Shown: piece after piece, positions 1 to 8,648 of the stretch
Layout: each line of letters opens with the position of its first letter
Numbering within the stretch: position 1 is the stretch's first letter
DNA from: Viola odorata
Taxonomy: Eukaryota > Streptophyta > Magnoliopsida > Malpighiales > Violaceae
Assembly: GCA_963691705.1 (NCBI GenBank)
Contig: OY829538.1
Coordinates: forward strand, 14,162,443-14,226,442
Length of the DNA stretch: 64,000 nt
Direction of reading: 5' to 3'
Translations under genes and position numbers: made by a program
Notes under the pieces: generated by a model
What the model was told of the DNA's origin: nothing
Database searches by the model: none
The model's input: only the letters and a program-made list of their open reading frames with translations

Positions 1-531
1 GTCACGGACTGCAATCAGGTCATGCCGTGGGCTCACACGTTCCGGGTTCATCCTCTTTCCCAGTGTACTGCAAACACATAGAGGAGATAGGTACTTATGG
101 AGAAGTTAGCAAACTTTGTACTTACAGGGATTTGAGGTTACGCGGGCCCTGTCTTTCTTTTCCGCTTAAGGAAACAATGATATCAACGCGGTTTTATGCC
201 ATCAGCTACCTACGATTAGCATGGCTTTATACCACCAGATGCCTGCAATGTCGACGAGGTTTTATGCATCTAGGGCTACCTGCGACACCAACGCTGCCTT
301 ACACTGTGGATACCGGTAACCATATGGCTTGTTCGTCATGGCTACCCGTAATATCGTGCCTCTTGGCATTTTTCCAGACGCTATCTCGCACCCCTTCGAA
401 TATCTGTATCGCGGATAGTATACGAACACTGACCTTTACTTCTGCTTTCGGCTTATCAGTCCTTAAGGGTGACGGGACGGCTCGCCTTTTGAGGACCTCC
501 TTTTTCTTTTCCATGCCCCCCCCTTGGAGCC
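1..531 (+). other. Upstream region of AG1 with imperfect ~36-bp repeats
   Basis: Non-coding. Between about 180 and 320 there are three or four imperfect repeats of roughly 36 bp sharing a GGTTTTATGC-like core and a CTACC-type segment. The same repeats occur in the right element at about 32815-32945, so they are part of the element. They may be promoter or upstream regulatory sequence of AG1. Short open frames here look like chance. Confidence 0.5.
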
Positions 532-538
532 TATAAAT
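532..538 (+). promoter_or_regulatory. TATA box of AG1 (left)
   Basis: TATAAAT lies 56 bp before the AG1 ATG. The right element keeps the same box (minus strand, 32579-32585), followed by a similar short leader. Confidence 0.7.
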
Positions 539-587
539 CGGGGAGCTTCATCCGCCCACGTTTTCCTCATCTCTGGAAACTTGCATC

Positions 588-965
588 ATGGATCATTTGA
601 CTAAAAACTTTCTCCTTTCCAAGGGCCATTCTCTCAAGAACCTCAATGATGGTGACGTCGGGTTCCTGGAGAACATGCTGGTCAAGACTTCTGAGGACAT
701 CCTGGAGCTGCAAGGGATGTTGACCCCACTCCATTCCAGGCTGGGAGCCACGTCTCTGGAGGATTTTAGTCCTTTGGAGAGCGTGTCGAAGTTGGCCACC
801 TCCATCGCTCGGATTCAGGTGGTGATCGCTATGCTGCAGCAGCGCAAGGATATGCTGGGGTGCTGCTTGAAGGGGATGAGAGCCACCTCCCATGATCTAA
901 TTCTGGTCATGGACTCACTGAGAGACATTCCCGAAATACCCGATGACGCCGGCTCTGACGCCTAA
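588..965 (+). CDS. AG1: 125-aa antisense accessory protein of the Tat element (left copy)
   Basis: An intact 125-residue frame beginning MDHLTKNF, on the strand opposite to gag-pol. I do not recognise the family. It looks almost wholly helical: long runs of L, I, V and M with charged residues between them and no signal peptide or membrane segment. It has its own TATA box and poly(A) signals (AATAAA at 1034 and 1038). The right element carries an intact partner (32152-32529) that differs at 7 residues and at about 18 synonymous positions by hand count, suggesting selection on the protein. The ATG at 588 is chosen because it is the first after the TATA box and is shared by both copies. Function unknown; a gag- or RNA-interacting accessory factor would be speculation. 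Confidence 0.75.
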   Translation: MDHLTKNFLLSKGHSLKNLNDGDVGFLENMLVKTSEDILELQGMLTPLHSRLGATSLEDFSPLESVSKLATSIARIQVVIAMLQQRKDMLGCCLKGMRATSHDLILVMDSLRDIPEIPDDAGSDA

Positions 966-1033
966 TAGCGGTGGCTCCCCTCTTTTCCTTTTCCCCGTGT
1001 TATGTAATTGTACTTTCCCGGCCATTAGGCCAT

Positions 1034-1043
1034 AATAAATAAA
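1034..1043 (+). terminator. Poly(A) signals downstream of AG1 (left)
   Basis: Two overlapping AATAAA hexamers about 70 bp after the AG1 stop. The same signals occur after right-copy AG1 (minus strand, about 32068-32077). Confidence 0.55.
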
Positions 1044-1293
1044 CTGTTTCTATTATGCCACTTCGCAACTGTTCTTCTTCTTTAATACGCCCTTTATCTT
1101 TTTCCCATTGGAGATATTCTTGGACCAATCTGAAAACGACTCAGCCACTGGGTAGTTTTCTGACTGGTTATTCTACATTAAATCTGCGCCGCCATTGTCC
1201 TGGCAACTGATTGGGCGATTTTGCGGTTTTCCTTGATTCATGTGAAAGTTCAACAGACGTGACTGCAAATCCATATTTACACCCCAGGCTGTA

Positions 1294-1363
1294 CACGTGT
1301 CTACCTTCAACGGTTGGGTTGGAAAACCGAAGATCCCTTTTTTTCGATTTTCTGGCTATTTAA
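1294..1363 (+). promoter_or_regulatory. AG2 promoter: G-box and TATA box (left)
   Basis: A CACGTG G-box at 1294-1299 lies 58 bp before a TATTTAAG TATA-like box at 1357-1363, which is 79 bp before the AG2 ATG. Both are kept in the right copy (31813-31818 and 31749-31755, minus strand). G-boxes are known plant bZIP/bHLH sites; use here is inferred. Confidence 0.55.
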
Positions 1364-1435
1364 GGGGATCCTTTTTCCCTTGTTTTTGTTCACCTCCTCG
1401 TTTGTTTTTTCCTCTGATAAGTAATCTGTGATCTC

Positions 1436-1867
1436 ATGGCTGATTCTCATTTTTTAGATACATTCGCACGAAATTCTCCACCAACTCCTCCGACTTCTCC
1501 CGATTCGGACAATCCTCCTCCGTCGCCTCCTTGGAGTCCGCCTGTTCGCCGTCGGGGTCGCAAGAGGCGGAGGAAAAATGCTGCGGAGGCATCTAGATCG
1601 TTCTTCGAGTCTCTTGCCTCTTTTTCTACGAAGGGGAAAGATACGTCCTTCCTTCCTAGTGAATCACCACAATGGGCTCCTTCTGCTTGTTCAGTCGTTG
1701 AAGCAGTATCACCAGCTGTCAAGGAGGGGTCAGATCAATCATCTGCTCGCGCGGGGGAGAAGGTTGGGAAGCCTTTCCCTTCCGCTGGCGAAAATCCATC
1801 GCTTTTAGGTGAGGATGATGATGACGTGGTCTACTGCTATGGCGTCTCCTGGTCTGACGGTGAATAG
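1436..1867 (+). CDS. AG2: 143-aa Pro-rich/basic/acidic antisense accessory protein (left copy)
   Basis: An intact 143-residue frame. The N-terminal third is rich in P, S and T (residues 14-36). A strongly basic stretch RRRGRKRRRK (about 38-47) looks like a nuclear localisation or nucleic-acid-binding patch. The C-terminus ends in a D/E cluster followed by VVYCYGVSWSDGE. The right copy (31246-31677) is also exactly 143 residues without gaps; the N-terminal Pro region, basic patch and C-terminal acidic-aromatic tail are conserved while the middle varies. It has its own G-box, TATA box and an AATAAA at 1917. I do not recognise a family. A nuclear adaptor role is only inferred from composition. 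Confidence 0.65.
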   Translation: MADSHFLDTFARNSPPTPPTSPDSDNPPPSPPWSPPVRRRGRKRRRKNAAEASRSFFESLASFSTKGKDTSFLPSESPQWAPSACSVVEAVSPAVKEGSDQSSARAGEKVGKPFPSAGENPSLLGEDDDDVVYCYGVSWSDGE

Positions 1868-1916
1868 TGGGGCATATCATGCCTCCTTTGTAGATGCCGT
1901 ATGGCTTTTCCCAAAT

Positions 1917-1922
1917 AATAAA
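1917..1922 (+). terminator. Poly(A) signal downstream of AG2 (left)
   Basis: AATAAA 50 bp after the AG2 stop. The same short context (a run of AATAATAAAA) follows right-copy AG2 on the minus strand near 31195. Confidence 0.5.
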
Positions 1923-2091
1923 ATGACGCTTTATTTTCTTTTTGCTCTCCTACCGCTTTTCTCCCTTCGTGTTTCCAGGATTATCGCGGAAATGTGCCTT
2001 TCGCTGGATGCAACCGCCTTTCAGTTTTTAATCCGTAACTGTCTTTTCCTAAGAGACATTGATGACTGCCCACGCGTCCTTTTCCACTCTG

Positions 2092-2145
2092 CACGTGTTT
2101 TATTTTCACAGCCCACTTCTTCTTTGGGGTTTTACCTTTATAAGG
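2092..2145 (+). promoter_or_regulatory. AG3 promoter: G-box and TATA box (left)
   Basis: CACGTG at 2092-2097 and TATAAGG at 2139-2145, 193 bp before the AG3 ATG. In the right copy CACGTG is at 31010-31015 and a TATAAGG box follows on the minus strand near 30965. Confidence 0.5.
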
Positions 2146-2331
2146 AGTCTGCTCTTCTCTTTTGGTACTTTTGTTAATATTTCGAAATTCTTCTCATTCT
2201 CTCTCTTCTGTGCTTTTTTCTTCTCGAGGGGTTTACTGCGATTGCTCACCGGTGCCGACGACCGGTTCACTGGTTCTCTGTTCTAGGTATTTTGTTTCTC
2301 TATCGCCATAGCTTTACTTTTCTAGTTCATT

Positions 2332-4567
2332 ATGTCTCGTGATAGACCTCCTGCAATTATCGAAAATCCCATAGATCCCGAAGTTAGGAGAGCTCGTAGT
2401 GTTTTTGATTGTAATGAGGTTTTGAGGGCTGAATTAGAGGAGAACGGTATCACTTTTCCCACGGGATATCGCCCTTTTGTCCCTTTGAAGGATACTCGGC
2501 TCACTGATGCCATGTGGGGAACGCTTCGGTTGGTTTATTTCAAGATGTTTACCTACGGATTTCGTTTCCCACTTCATACCTCTCTGATGAAGCTGCTAAA
2601 CCATTACGATCTCAATCCCGTTCAAATAACTCCACCTTCCTGGTGCGGGCTTTACGCTTTTCTTCGTTCGTGTGAGATGAAGCGCATTTTCGCTCCATCG
2701 CTCGATCTGTTCCGTACATTTTTCACCTTGAGGTGTCGTGGCTGCTTAGTAGATATTACCCCAAGATGGAATGGTGCTCTTGTTCGGTTCTTCTGGCGGA
2801 ATTTTCAAGGTTTCGAAGAGAATGTGGACAACTGGAAAAATGGCTTCTTCACCCTTCGCTTGCCCTCTCGATATTGGCGCGGTGGTTTCAACCGAGAGAT
2901 TACCAGTGCCGCTTGGCGAGAACCAGATGTGCTGTCTAGTATGGATGTGTCCAATGTTAACGCCTTGTTAGAAATAGAAGGGCCTTTTCGCATTCGGGAA
3001 TTCGCTCGGTTCAGGCCTTTGTCAGAGTGTGTCGTTGGTGAGTTTTTTCTTTTATCGCCTTATCGCTTCGATTTTCTTGTCATGTTGACATATTTTATCG
3101 GCAGGTAACGCTGAGGGTCAATCCTCCGGGGAAAGTGACGCTCCTCTGAACGTGGTGCCGCTTCAGACATTACCTCCTTCCCCTCTACCTGAAGGCTGTA
3201 GTCGTCCGCCTATTCCGCCGCGAGAGAGGAGAAACAAAACCGTCGCGACACGCAATACATCTGCTCGACCTTCCCGTTTCCTTGAGAATTGGCTACCGTC
3301 TCGCTGTAAGGGAGTGGCCCCAAGTAATCCCGTGATTGAAGAGGTTGACAGCGATAGCGAAAGCATGGATACTGGTTCTGAGCTGTGTCATGCCACTCTT
3401 GCCCAATGGATAAAACTTAGGTCGAGAAAAAATGAACCCGCAGCGGAGTCAACCGAGGACGATAGCGAAGAGATCGCCGCCGAGACAGAGCGTCTCATAA
3501 AGAGAGTTCGTAAAGAGAAGTCTGACCCACCAATTCCTCCCGTGGAGGAAGTTAACGCGGTTCCCACCGAGGGAGTTAACGCTTCATGCGTTTCGGATCC
3601 CTCGCCAGCGACGGAAGTTTTCAAGGTGCCCTCTGCCATTCCTCCTAAAGTTAACGAGGCTTCAGCAGTGGTGGGCTCTCCCTTGGTGTCTGACGGTCCT
3701 AGCTCTCCGATTCACTCTTTTATTCCTGATGTGATCTTACCGGCTTCAAATCCGATCGCTCCTCCTAATCCTTCCCCACAGAAACCTCAGCCTGTGTTTC
3801 TTTCTTCGATTTCGGGCGTTGGTGATTCCGTAGAAAGTTGTTCTCCTCCTTATATCGCCAATCTTTCCCTTTAAGGCCTTCACGGCCCCACCACACATCA
3901 GCTGGACTTATCTTCCCTTGGTACTGACGACCTTCATGCTTTAGGGATATCAGACCCGCTATCGCGAGAAGAACCAGTGGGCCCAATAGTGGGGCAAATG
4001 TTTACTTCTTCGAAGGACAAAGAAGAGTTCCTGCGGCATCCTCCTGAAGTACGACACTCACGCCTTCTGACTGACATGCTGGCCACTTTCCGCGAGCTGA
4101 ATTACTTTTTCGAAGATCAGCGTGACAAGGTTCAGCCATCTCTCAATTTGAAGGCAGAACTACACGCTGCCTTAGGGAAGGTAAAGGAGCTGTCGCAGCT
4201 TCAGGACCGAAACCGGGCGGAGTTGGACGACTGTCGTGCTGAACTTGCTCGATAAAAATCAAAAGGGAAGGCTAAGATAGAGCTTCTGGAGGCGGAATTG
4301 GTGGTGACTGACAAAAAGAACATCTTCCTTCGCGAAGAGATAGCGTCTCGTGATGCGGATTTGGCCAAAGTACCTTCAAGGATAGCCTGGTGGAAGAACA
4401 AGACCATGGAAATTTGTATCGCTGAATTTATGAGTCTCCATCGCCAGGGAACCGTTAATTCGTCACTGCTGGCCGATTATGCTTCCAAGAGGATGAAGTC
4501 TTTGGGCGAAGTTGAGGGAGATCTTCTTTCTAAGAATGGGGACCGCGACGTCCGCGAGGGCCCATGA
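2332..4567 (+). pseudogene. AG3: spliced antisense accessory gene, gypsy-type transposon domain plus coiled coil (left copy, two nonsense codons)
   Basis: Exon 1 is 2332-3037, a GTGAGT...AG intron is 3038-3104, and exon 2 is 3105-4567. The joined frame has 722 codons. Residues 1-236 form a globular domain with a core 'MFxYGFRxPL...LNPxQIxPxxxCxxYAFL', resembling the Pfam 'putative gypsy type transposon' family (PF04195, Transposase_28). A Pro/Ser-rich linker follows, then a charged coiled-coil region and an acidic end. TAA codons at 3872-3874 and 4253-4255 break the left copy; at both sites the right copy has sense codons. Clean GT-AG borders and a conserved frame across the junction in both copies support splicing. 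Nearest relative is AG4, 600 bp downstream. Function unknown. Confidence 0.72.
3038..3104 (+). other. Intron of AG3 (left), antisense to the retroelement genomic RNA
   Basis: A 67-bp intron with GTGAGT donor and CGGCAG acceptor, phase 1. The right copy has a 66-bp equivalent (minus strand, 30071-30006) with the same borders. Because it lies on the strand opposite to the genomic RNA, it would not be spliced out of the retrotransposition template. Confidence 0.65.
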
Positions 4568-4834
4568 TTAATCAAAGCTCTTCCATTTAGAAGATTTTTC
4601 TGCCTATTTGTTTCTTTGTCTTGTAATAACGCCTCGTTGTACGACAATATTCATATTTTACTGCTATTTGATTTTTATTCCGCCTTTTTGAAGCTGCCTT
4701 TTTTCATTAACGCCTTCTCGCGTTATCTCCTTTCTTGCGATATCGCTTTTGTTTTTTCCAAGAGATGGTACCTACTTTTCAGAGCATTTAATGCTTGCTA
4801 TCCTTTCATTAGAAAAGTCGTGATTGTGCAGGCA

Positions 4835-5007
4835 CACGTGTCCATTTCTTCTGGCGCTATGGGCTAGCGTGCTTGAGAATTTTACCTAGATCGAGGTGTT
4901 GTAGCACTTTTCTAGAATTGCACTCATTGCCTGAGTCTGTTTCTCATGTCGCTTCCACGCAACGACTGTGGCATCCGCCGTTTCGTTTGATTACTAGGGT
5001 TATAAAA
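4835..5007 (+). promoter_or_regulatory. AG4 promoter: G-box and TATA box (left)
   Basis: CACGTG at 4835-4840 (within ACACGTGT) and TATAAAA at 5001-5007, 175 bp before the AG4 ATG. Right copy: CACGTG 28244-28249 and TATAAAA 28077-28083 on the minus strand. The intergenic stretch 4568-5175 otherwise holds no coding signal. Confidence 0.55.
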
Positions 5008-5175
5008 CCCAATATTTATTCTTTTCCTTTTCTTTTATCATCCCACTTTCTCATACTTTCTTGTAGTCGTCTTGTTTTCTCCCCACTATTCAGGGCTCTT
5101 CGAAGTGCTTTCTTTCTAAAGGTATTTCCTTTTTCCTCCATCGTCCTCTTCATCTTTTATTTCTTTCATTCTGCC

Positions 5176-7534
5176 ATGGCTAAGACTCGCCGCTCTGAGT
5201 CGAAATCTGCCGATGAGAAAAGGATGGATATTACTGCTAGTGTTATCACATCTGAGGCCGCTATCCGTGAGCATTTGGCCGCCCATAATGCTGATATCCT
5301 TGATGATTATAAGACCACTGTTGCCCCTGAGTCACTACGTTTGAACAACGTTCTGACGGGCAATCGTAGGGTCTTGTACGCGCAAATGTTCCATTATGGT
5401 TTCCGGCTTCCTATTGACTCTTTTGTGAAAGAATTGCTTGTTGCTGGCAATCTGAATCCGGCCCAATTATCCCCAAATGCGTATTGTTGTGTTTATGCTT
5501 TTCTGGAACTTTGTAAATACAAAGGGATTACTTCCCCTTCCCTTCTACTGCTCAAATCTCTTTTTAAGTTGATGAAGTGCTGGAGAGTGATAACGATATC
5601 GCCCCACTTTGACGATGACTCTCTTAAGTCTTTTACTTGGAAACTCCTCCACATCGAGTATTCCGTTGATGCCTGGAAAAAGGAGTTCTTTGTGATAGAT
5701 CTTCCCGAAGGTCTTGGTTCCTGGTGGCGATCTGGGTTTAACCAAAACGTTGATGATGCTGTCTGGAGCCGACCAGGGACCCTTCCTCCATGTGAACAAG
5801 ACTGGCTAAACAAGTTGCTCAAACTGGAAATCAGCGTTCACATCCGTCAAGTGGCTTATAGAATGGACATTCATTCTTGTGTTAAATGTGAGTGTCGCGT
5901 TATTCCATTATTAGTTATCACTGATACTAATGCTGACGTTATTTTGTGATCTCGCAGCGACGGATCCCAACTATAAGCCTGAAAGCGTAAGGAGACGCCT
6001 GAAGAGGGCTCAAGAAAGAGGAGAAAAAGAGAGGGCCACCTCCACGGAAGCTACTGATAATCCCACGGAGCTGCCGGCTACTTCCGCGAGTCTTGCTCAA
6101 GTATCCTCTTCTTCGGCCGGTGAGGGGAATACTGCCATTCCTTCAGGCGTTCCCCTCGTGACCATCGTTGTTCCTCCTGCTCAGCCTTCTTCTTCCAAGG
6201 CTCCTAAGGCTATTGCCAAAGGAAAAAAGAAGAGGAAAACAAGAAGCGTTGCCGCTCTTACACCTTCTCTAGATGCGGCAGGTCTTCAGACGCACCTCTT
6301 CCCAACACCGTTACAGTAAGGGTGTCTTTTAGCCATGATATGCTACATTTTCGATGTCTGCCGTGGTTTGATTTCTTATTCCTATATTTCACATTTGCAT
6401 TCTTGGCAGGACACTGCTGCTGTCGCAACCTCCGCTCCTCCTTCAGGCGCTATGAATTTAGGCTATGCGCTGACTGGTTCTAAGAAGAGACAGCGGATGG
6501 AAGGTGAGGGCGGGAATTTCTCTTCCTCCACCACCGGAGCGGAGAATAGACCTGCAGACGTTTTTGATTCCACGGTTGTTCCCCAAGGGGGGCATTCCTC
6601 TGAATTTTTGGCGAACATGGGCGCAGGCGAGACTTTCGGGGTTTCGCCCAGTTCTTTTGGAGGTCCTGTTCACGCATATCCCTCCAATCTAGGATATCAA
6701 GAGGGCTTGCAGGATTTCTCAGGATATCAGCCTCATGGTGCTTACCTTGCTTCGGGGGGTTCATCCACGCAGGTTCACCCTCCTTTTCCGTTGGCGTTTG
6801 TTCCTTCAAGCATCCCCCTGTCGGACCGTTATGGCGAAGGAGGTGCCACCTTCAACTTTGTAGCGGATCTCAGTCCGGTAAGTGGGGTTGGCACTGTGAC
6901 CCATCAGGTTGGACTGTACGATTTCCGTAATACTGGCTTGGCGACACTAGGGGGGCGATGGCTCGGATGAAGTTTCAGCTTTGCTGGCTTCCCAAGTATT
7001 GGCGTCTGCGGCGGAACGGGAGGCTTTCCTTTCCAAGGACGAGGTCAATAGGACGAACTCATTACGCTCCAGCCTTTTCACTAACACGATGAAGTTCCAT
7101 TATTGGGCGATTGAAGCGCAGCGTCAGACTATTTTTCTTTCCTCCTCCTTGGAGGAGCTATCGCGGGAGCGAAGTGAGAAGGAGAAATTGTTGGAGGAGC
7201 GTAAGCAACTATTATTAGCTCAACGGGAGCTGAAGAAAAACATTCTGACGCCTTGGCAGAAGAGAGGGCCAAAAACACTGTCTTGGAGAATGAGAAGTCA
7301 TCCTTGGCCCAAGAGAAGGCTGCCGTGGAGGAAGAGTCGGCCGATAAGAGTTTGTGGCACGCCGAGCAGACTGCTGCTATTTTAGTTGCTTGCTTTGAGG
7401 AAATCCATGGGGTCGATACGTACAAGCCTGATGATGTTACGGCGACTTTCATGCGAAGATCTGCTCATCTTAATGAGGAGGGTTTTCGCCAAGCCAAAGC
7501 GGCAGGCTGGAAACGGAGGAACCCCGACAGTTGA
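5176..7534 (+). pseudogene. AG4: three-exon antisense accessory gene, paralogue of AG3 (left copy, frameshifted)
   Basis: Exons 5176-5887, 5958-6315 and 6410-7534, with GT-AG introns 5888-5957 and 6316-6409. The reconstructed protein would be about 730 residues. Its first ~237 residues are homologous to the AG3 N-terminal domain (shared 'MFHYGFRLPI...LNPAQLSPNAYCCVYAFL'), and the first intron sits at the same place and phase at the end of that domain. A K/R-rich, Ser/Pro-rich linker, a Gly/Ser/Tyr-rich middle and a coiled coil with a conserved C-terminal block follow. The left copy has a 1-bp loss near 6283, a 1-bp gain in a G run near 6951 and a third frame change near 7245, so it is broken. 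It ends 1.1 kb from the pol stop, convergent with pol. Confidence 0.7.
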
Positions 7535-8089
7535 CATTCTTCGAGGCTTTGCCGCCCTTCTCTTAGTGATCAAGCGTCACTAGATTTTTGTAATTATTTT
7601 GGCCGCTGAAGTTCATGACTCCTTAAAACATTTTTGGTGTAATTAGACAGCTTTTATCGCTATCTTTCCTTTCATTTAGTTGTCTCCTTACGACCTTCTT
7701 TGGCGTTGCCTTCGCCCCGTTATCCCGATGCGCTTATTTTTTCGAGTAGCTCCTTAGCAGTCCCACCAAAATTTCAAAATTCGATATCGGGTTAGTTCTC
7801 CTGGTAAGTCTTACGATATCACTGCTTATGAGATCATCACTCCTTTCGCTGCCCGAAAAATATTCTGCACATTCTTAATTGTAAACCATCAGTAACAAAA
7901 CACGTTACGAGGGATAGTAATTACTTGTAGGAGCCTTTCCGCTGCCATCATAGGGCGTCATCTTGGAACCCGCGTGAATCGCTTTCGCTATTAGCTCTAT
8001 ACTTCACCAGGGATTACACATCTGGCTACTAGCTGGGATTTCACGATTCTCCGCGTTTCCCCATTTTTTAATTTTTTTTTTCACGATCG
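7535..8089. other. Non-coding stretch between the 3' ends of AG4 and pol (left)
   Basis: About 550 bp with no gene I can recognise. The equivalent right-copy stretch (about 25010-25548) is alignable in reverse, so it belongs to the element. It could hold transcript ends of the convergent AG4 and gag-pol units. Confidence 0.5.
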
Positions 8090-8555
8090 GCCCGTAAAGT
8101 GCCTCATCTTAGTGAGCTGTCGGATTGGGACGGCTATCACAAGACTAGGGAGTTTTCACTTTTGGGCGTTGGCCTTGCGTCTAGAACCGTGTCCTTACTT
8201 AATGGCCTGGCTGCAGCAGCCCAGCCGTTAAGATAGGATTCTTGTCTCTAGAACGGAGTTTCTATTCCTTTGGGGTGTGCCTTGTCTTGATGGGCCGTCT
8301 CCACGAGAACGGTCAGTACAAGAAAAGGACTTTTCACCCCCAAAGATACCGAGTAGTGCCCTCACTTAATGAGCCATCTGATCAAGATCGGTCATCACAA
8401 GGATAGGACTTTTCACCCCCGGGGGTGTCCAGGATCTTTCAATCCGACGCTAATTCAAGGTATGTTGGGTCGTGCCCTCACTTAGTGGGCCATCTGATCA
8501 AGACTGGCCATCACAAGGATAGGACTTTTCACTTCCCAAGATACCCCCTTTTTTA
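8090..8555. repeat. About five imperfect ~110-bp tandem repeats downstream of integrase (left)
   Basis: Units share a 'GTGCC-CACTTA-TGG/AGC-CATC-GATC-TCACAAGGATAGG-ACTTTTCAC' pattern; the last two (from about 8350 and 8470) are closest. Equivalent repeats lie at about 24560-25010 in the right element. Non-coding; role unknown. Confidence 0.6.
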
Positions 8556-8647
8556 TCTGCACAAAGGCAACCACAAACACCCACGAAAGCTCTCTCCTCG
8601 AGCGTTAGTCATGGTTAGGGTTGACATGAATCAAAGGTGCAGATAAA
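8556..8647 (-). repeat. Inverted repeat just after the pol stop (left)
   Basis: TTTATCTGCAC (8556-8566) pairs with GTGCAGATAAA (about 8636-8646), an 11-bp perfect inverted repeat around a ~70-nt loop beginning at the pol terminus. The right element has the same stem at 24453-24463 and 24535-24545. Confidence 0.55.
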
Positions 8648-8648
8648 A

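Noticed and set aside
27..536. 169-codon open frame at the left edge
   Set aside because: Overlaps the repeat-bearing upstream region and TATA box of AG1 and is not kept in the right copy.
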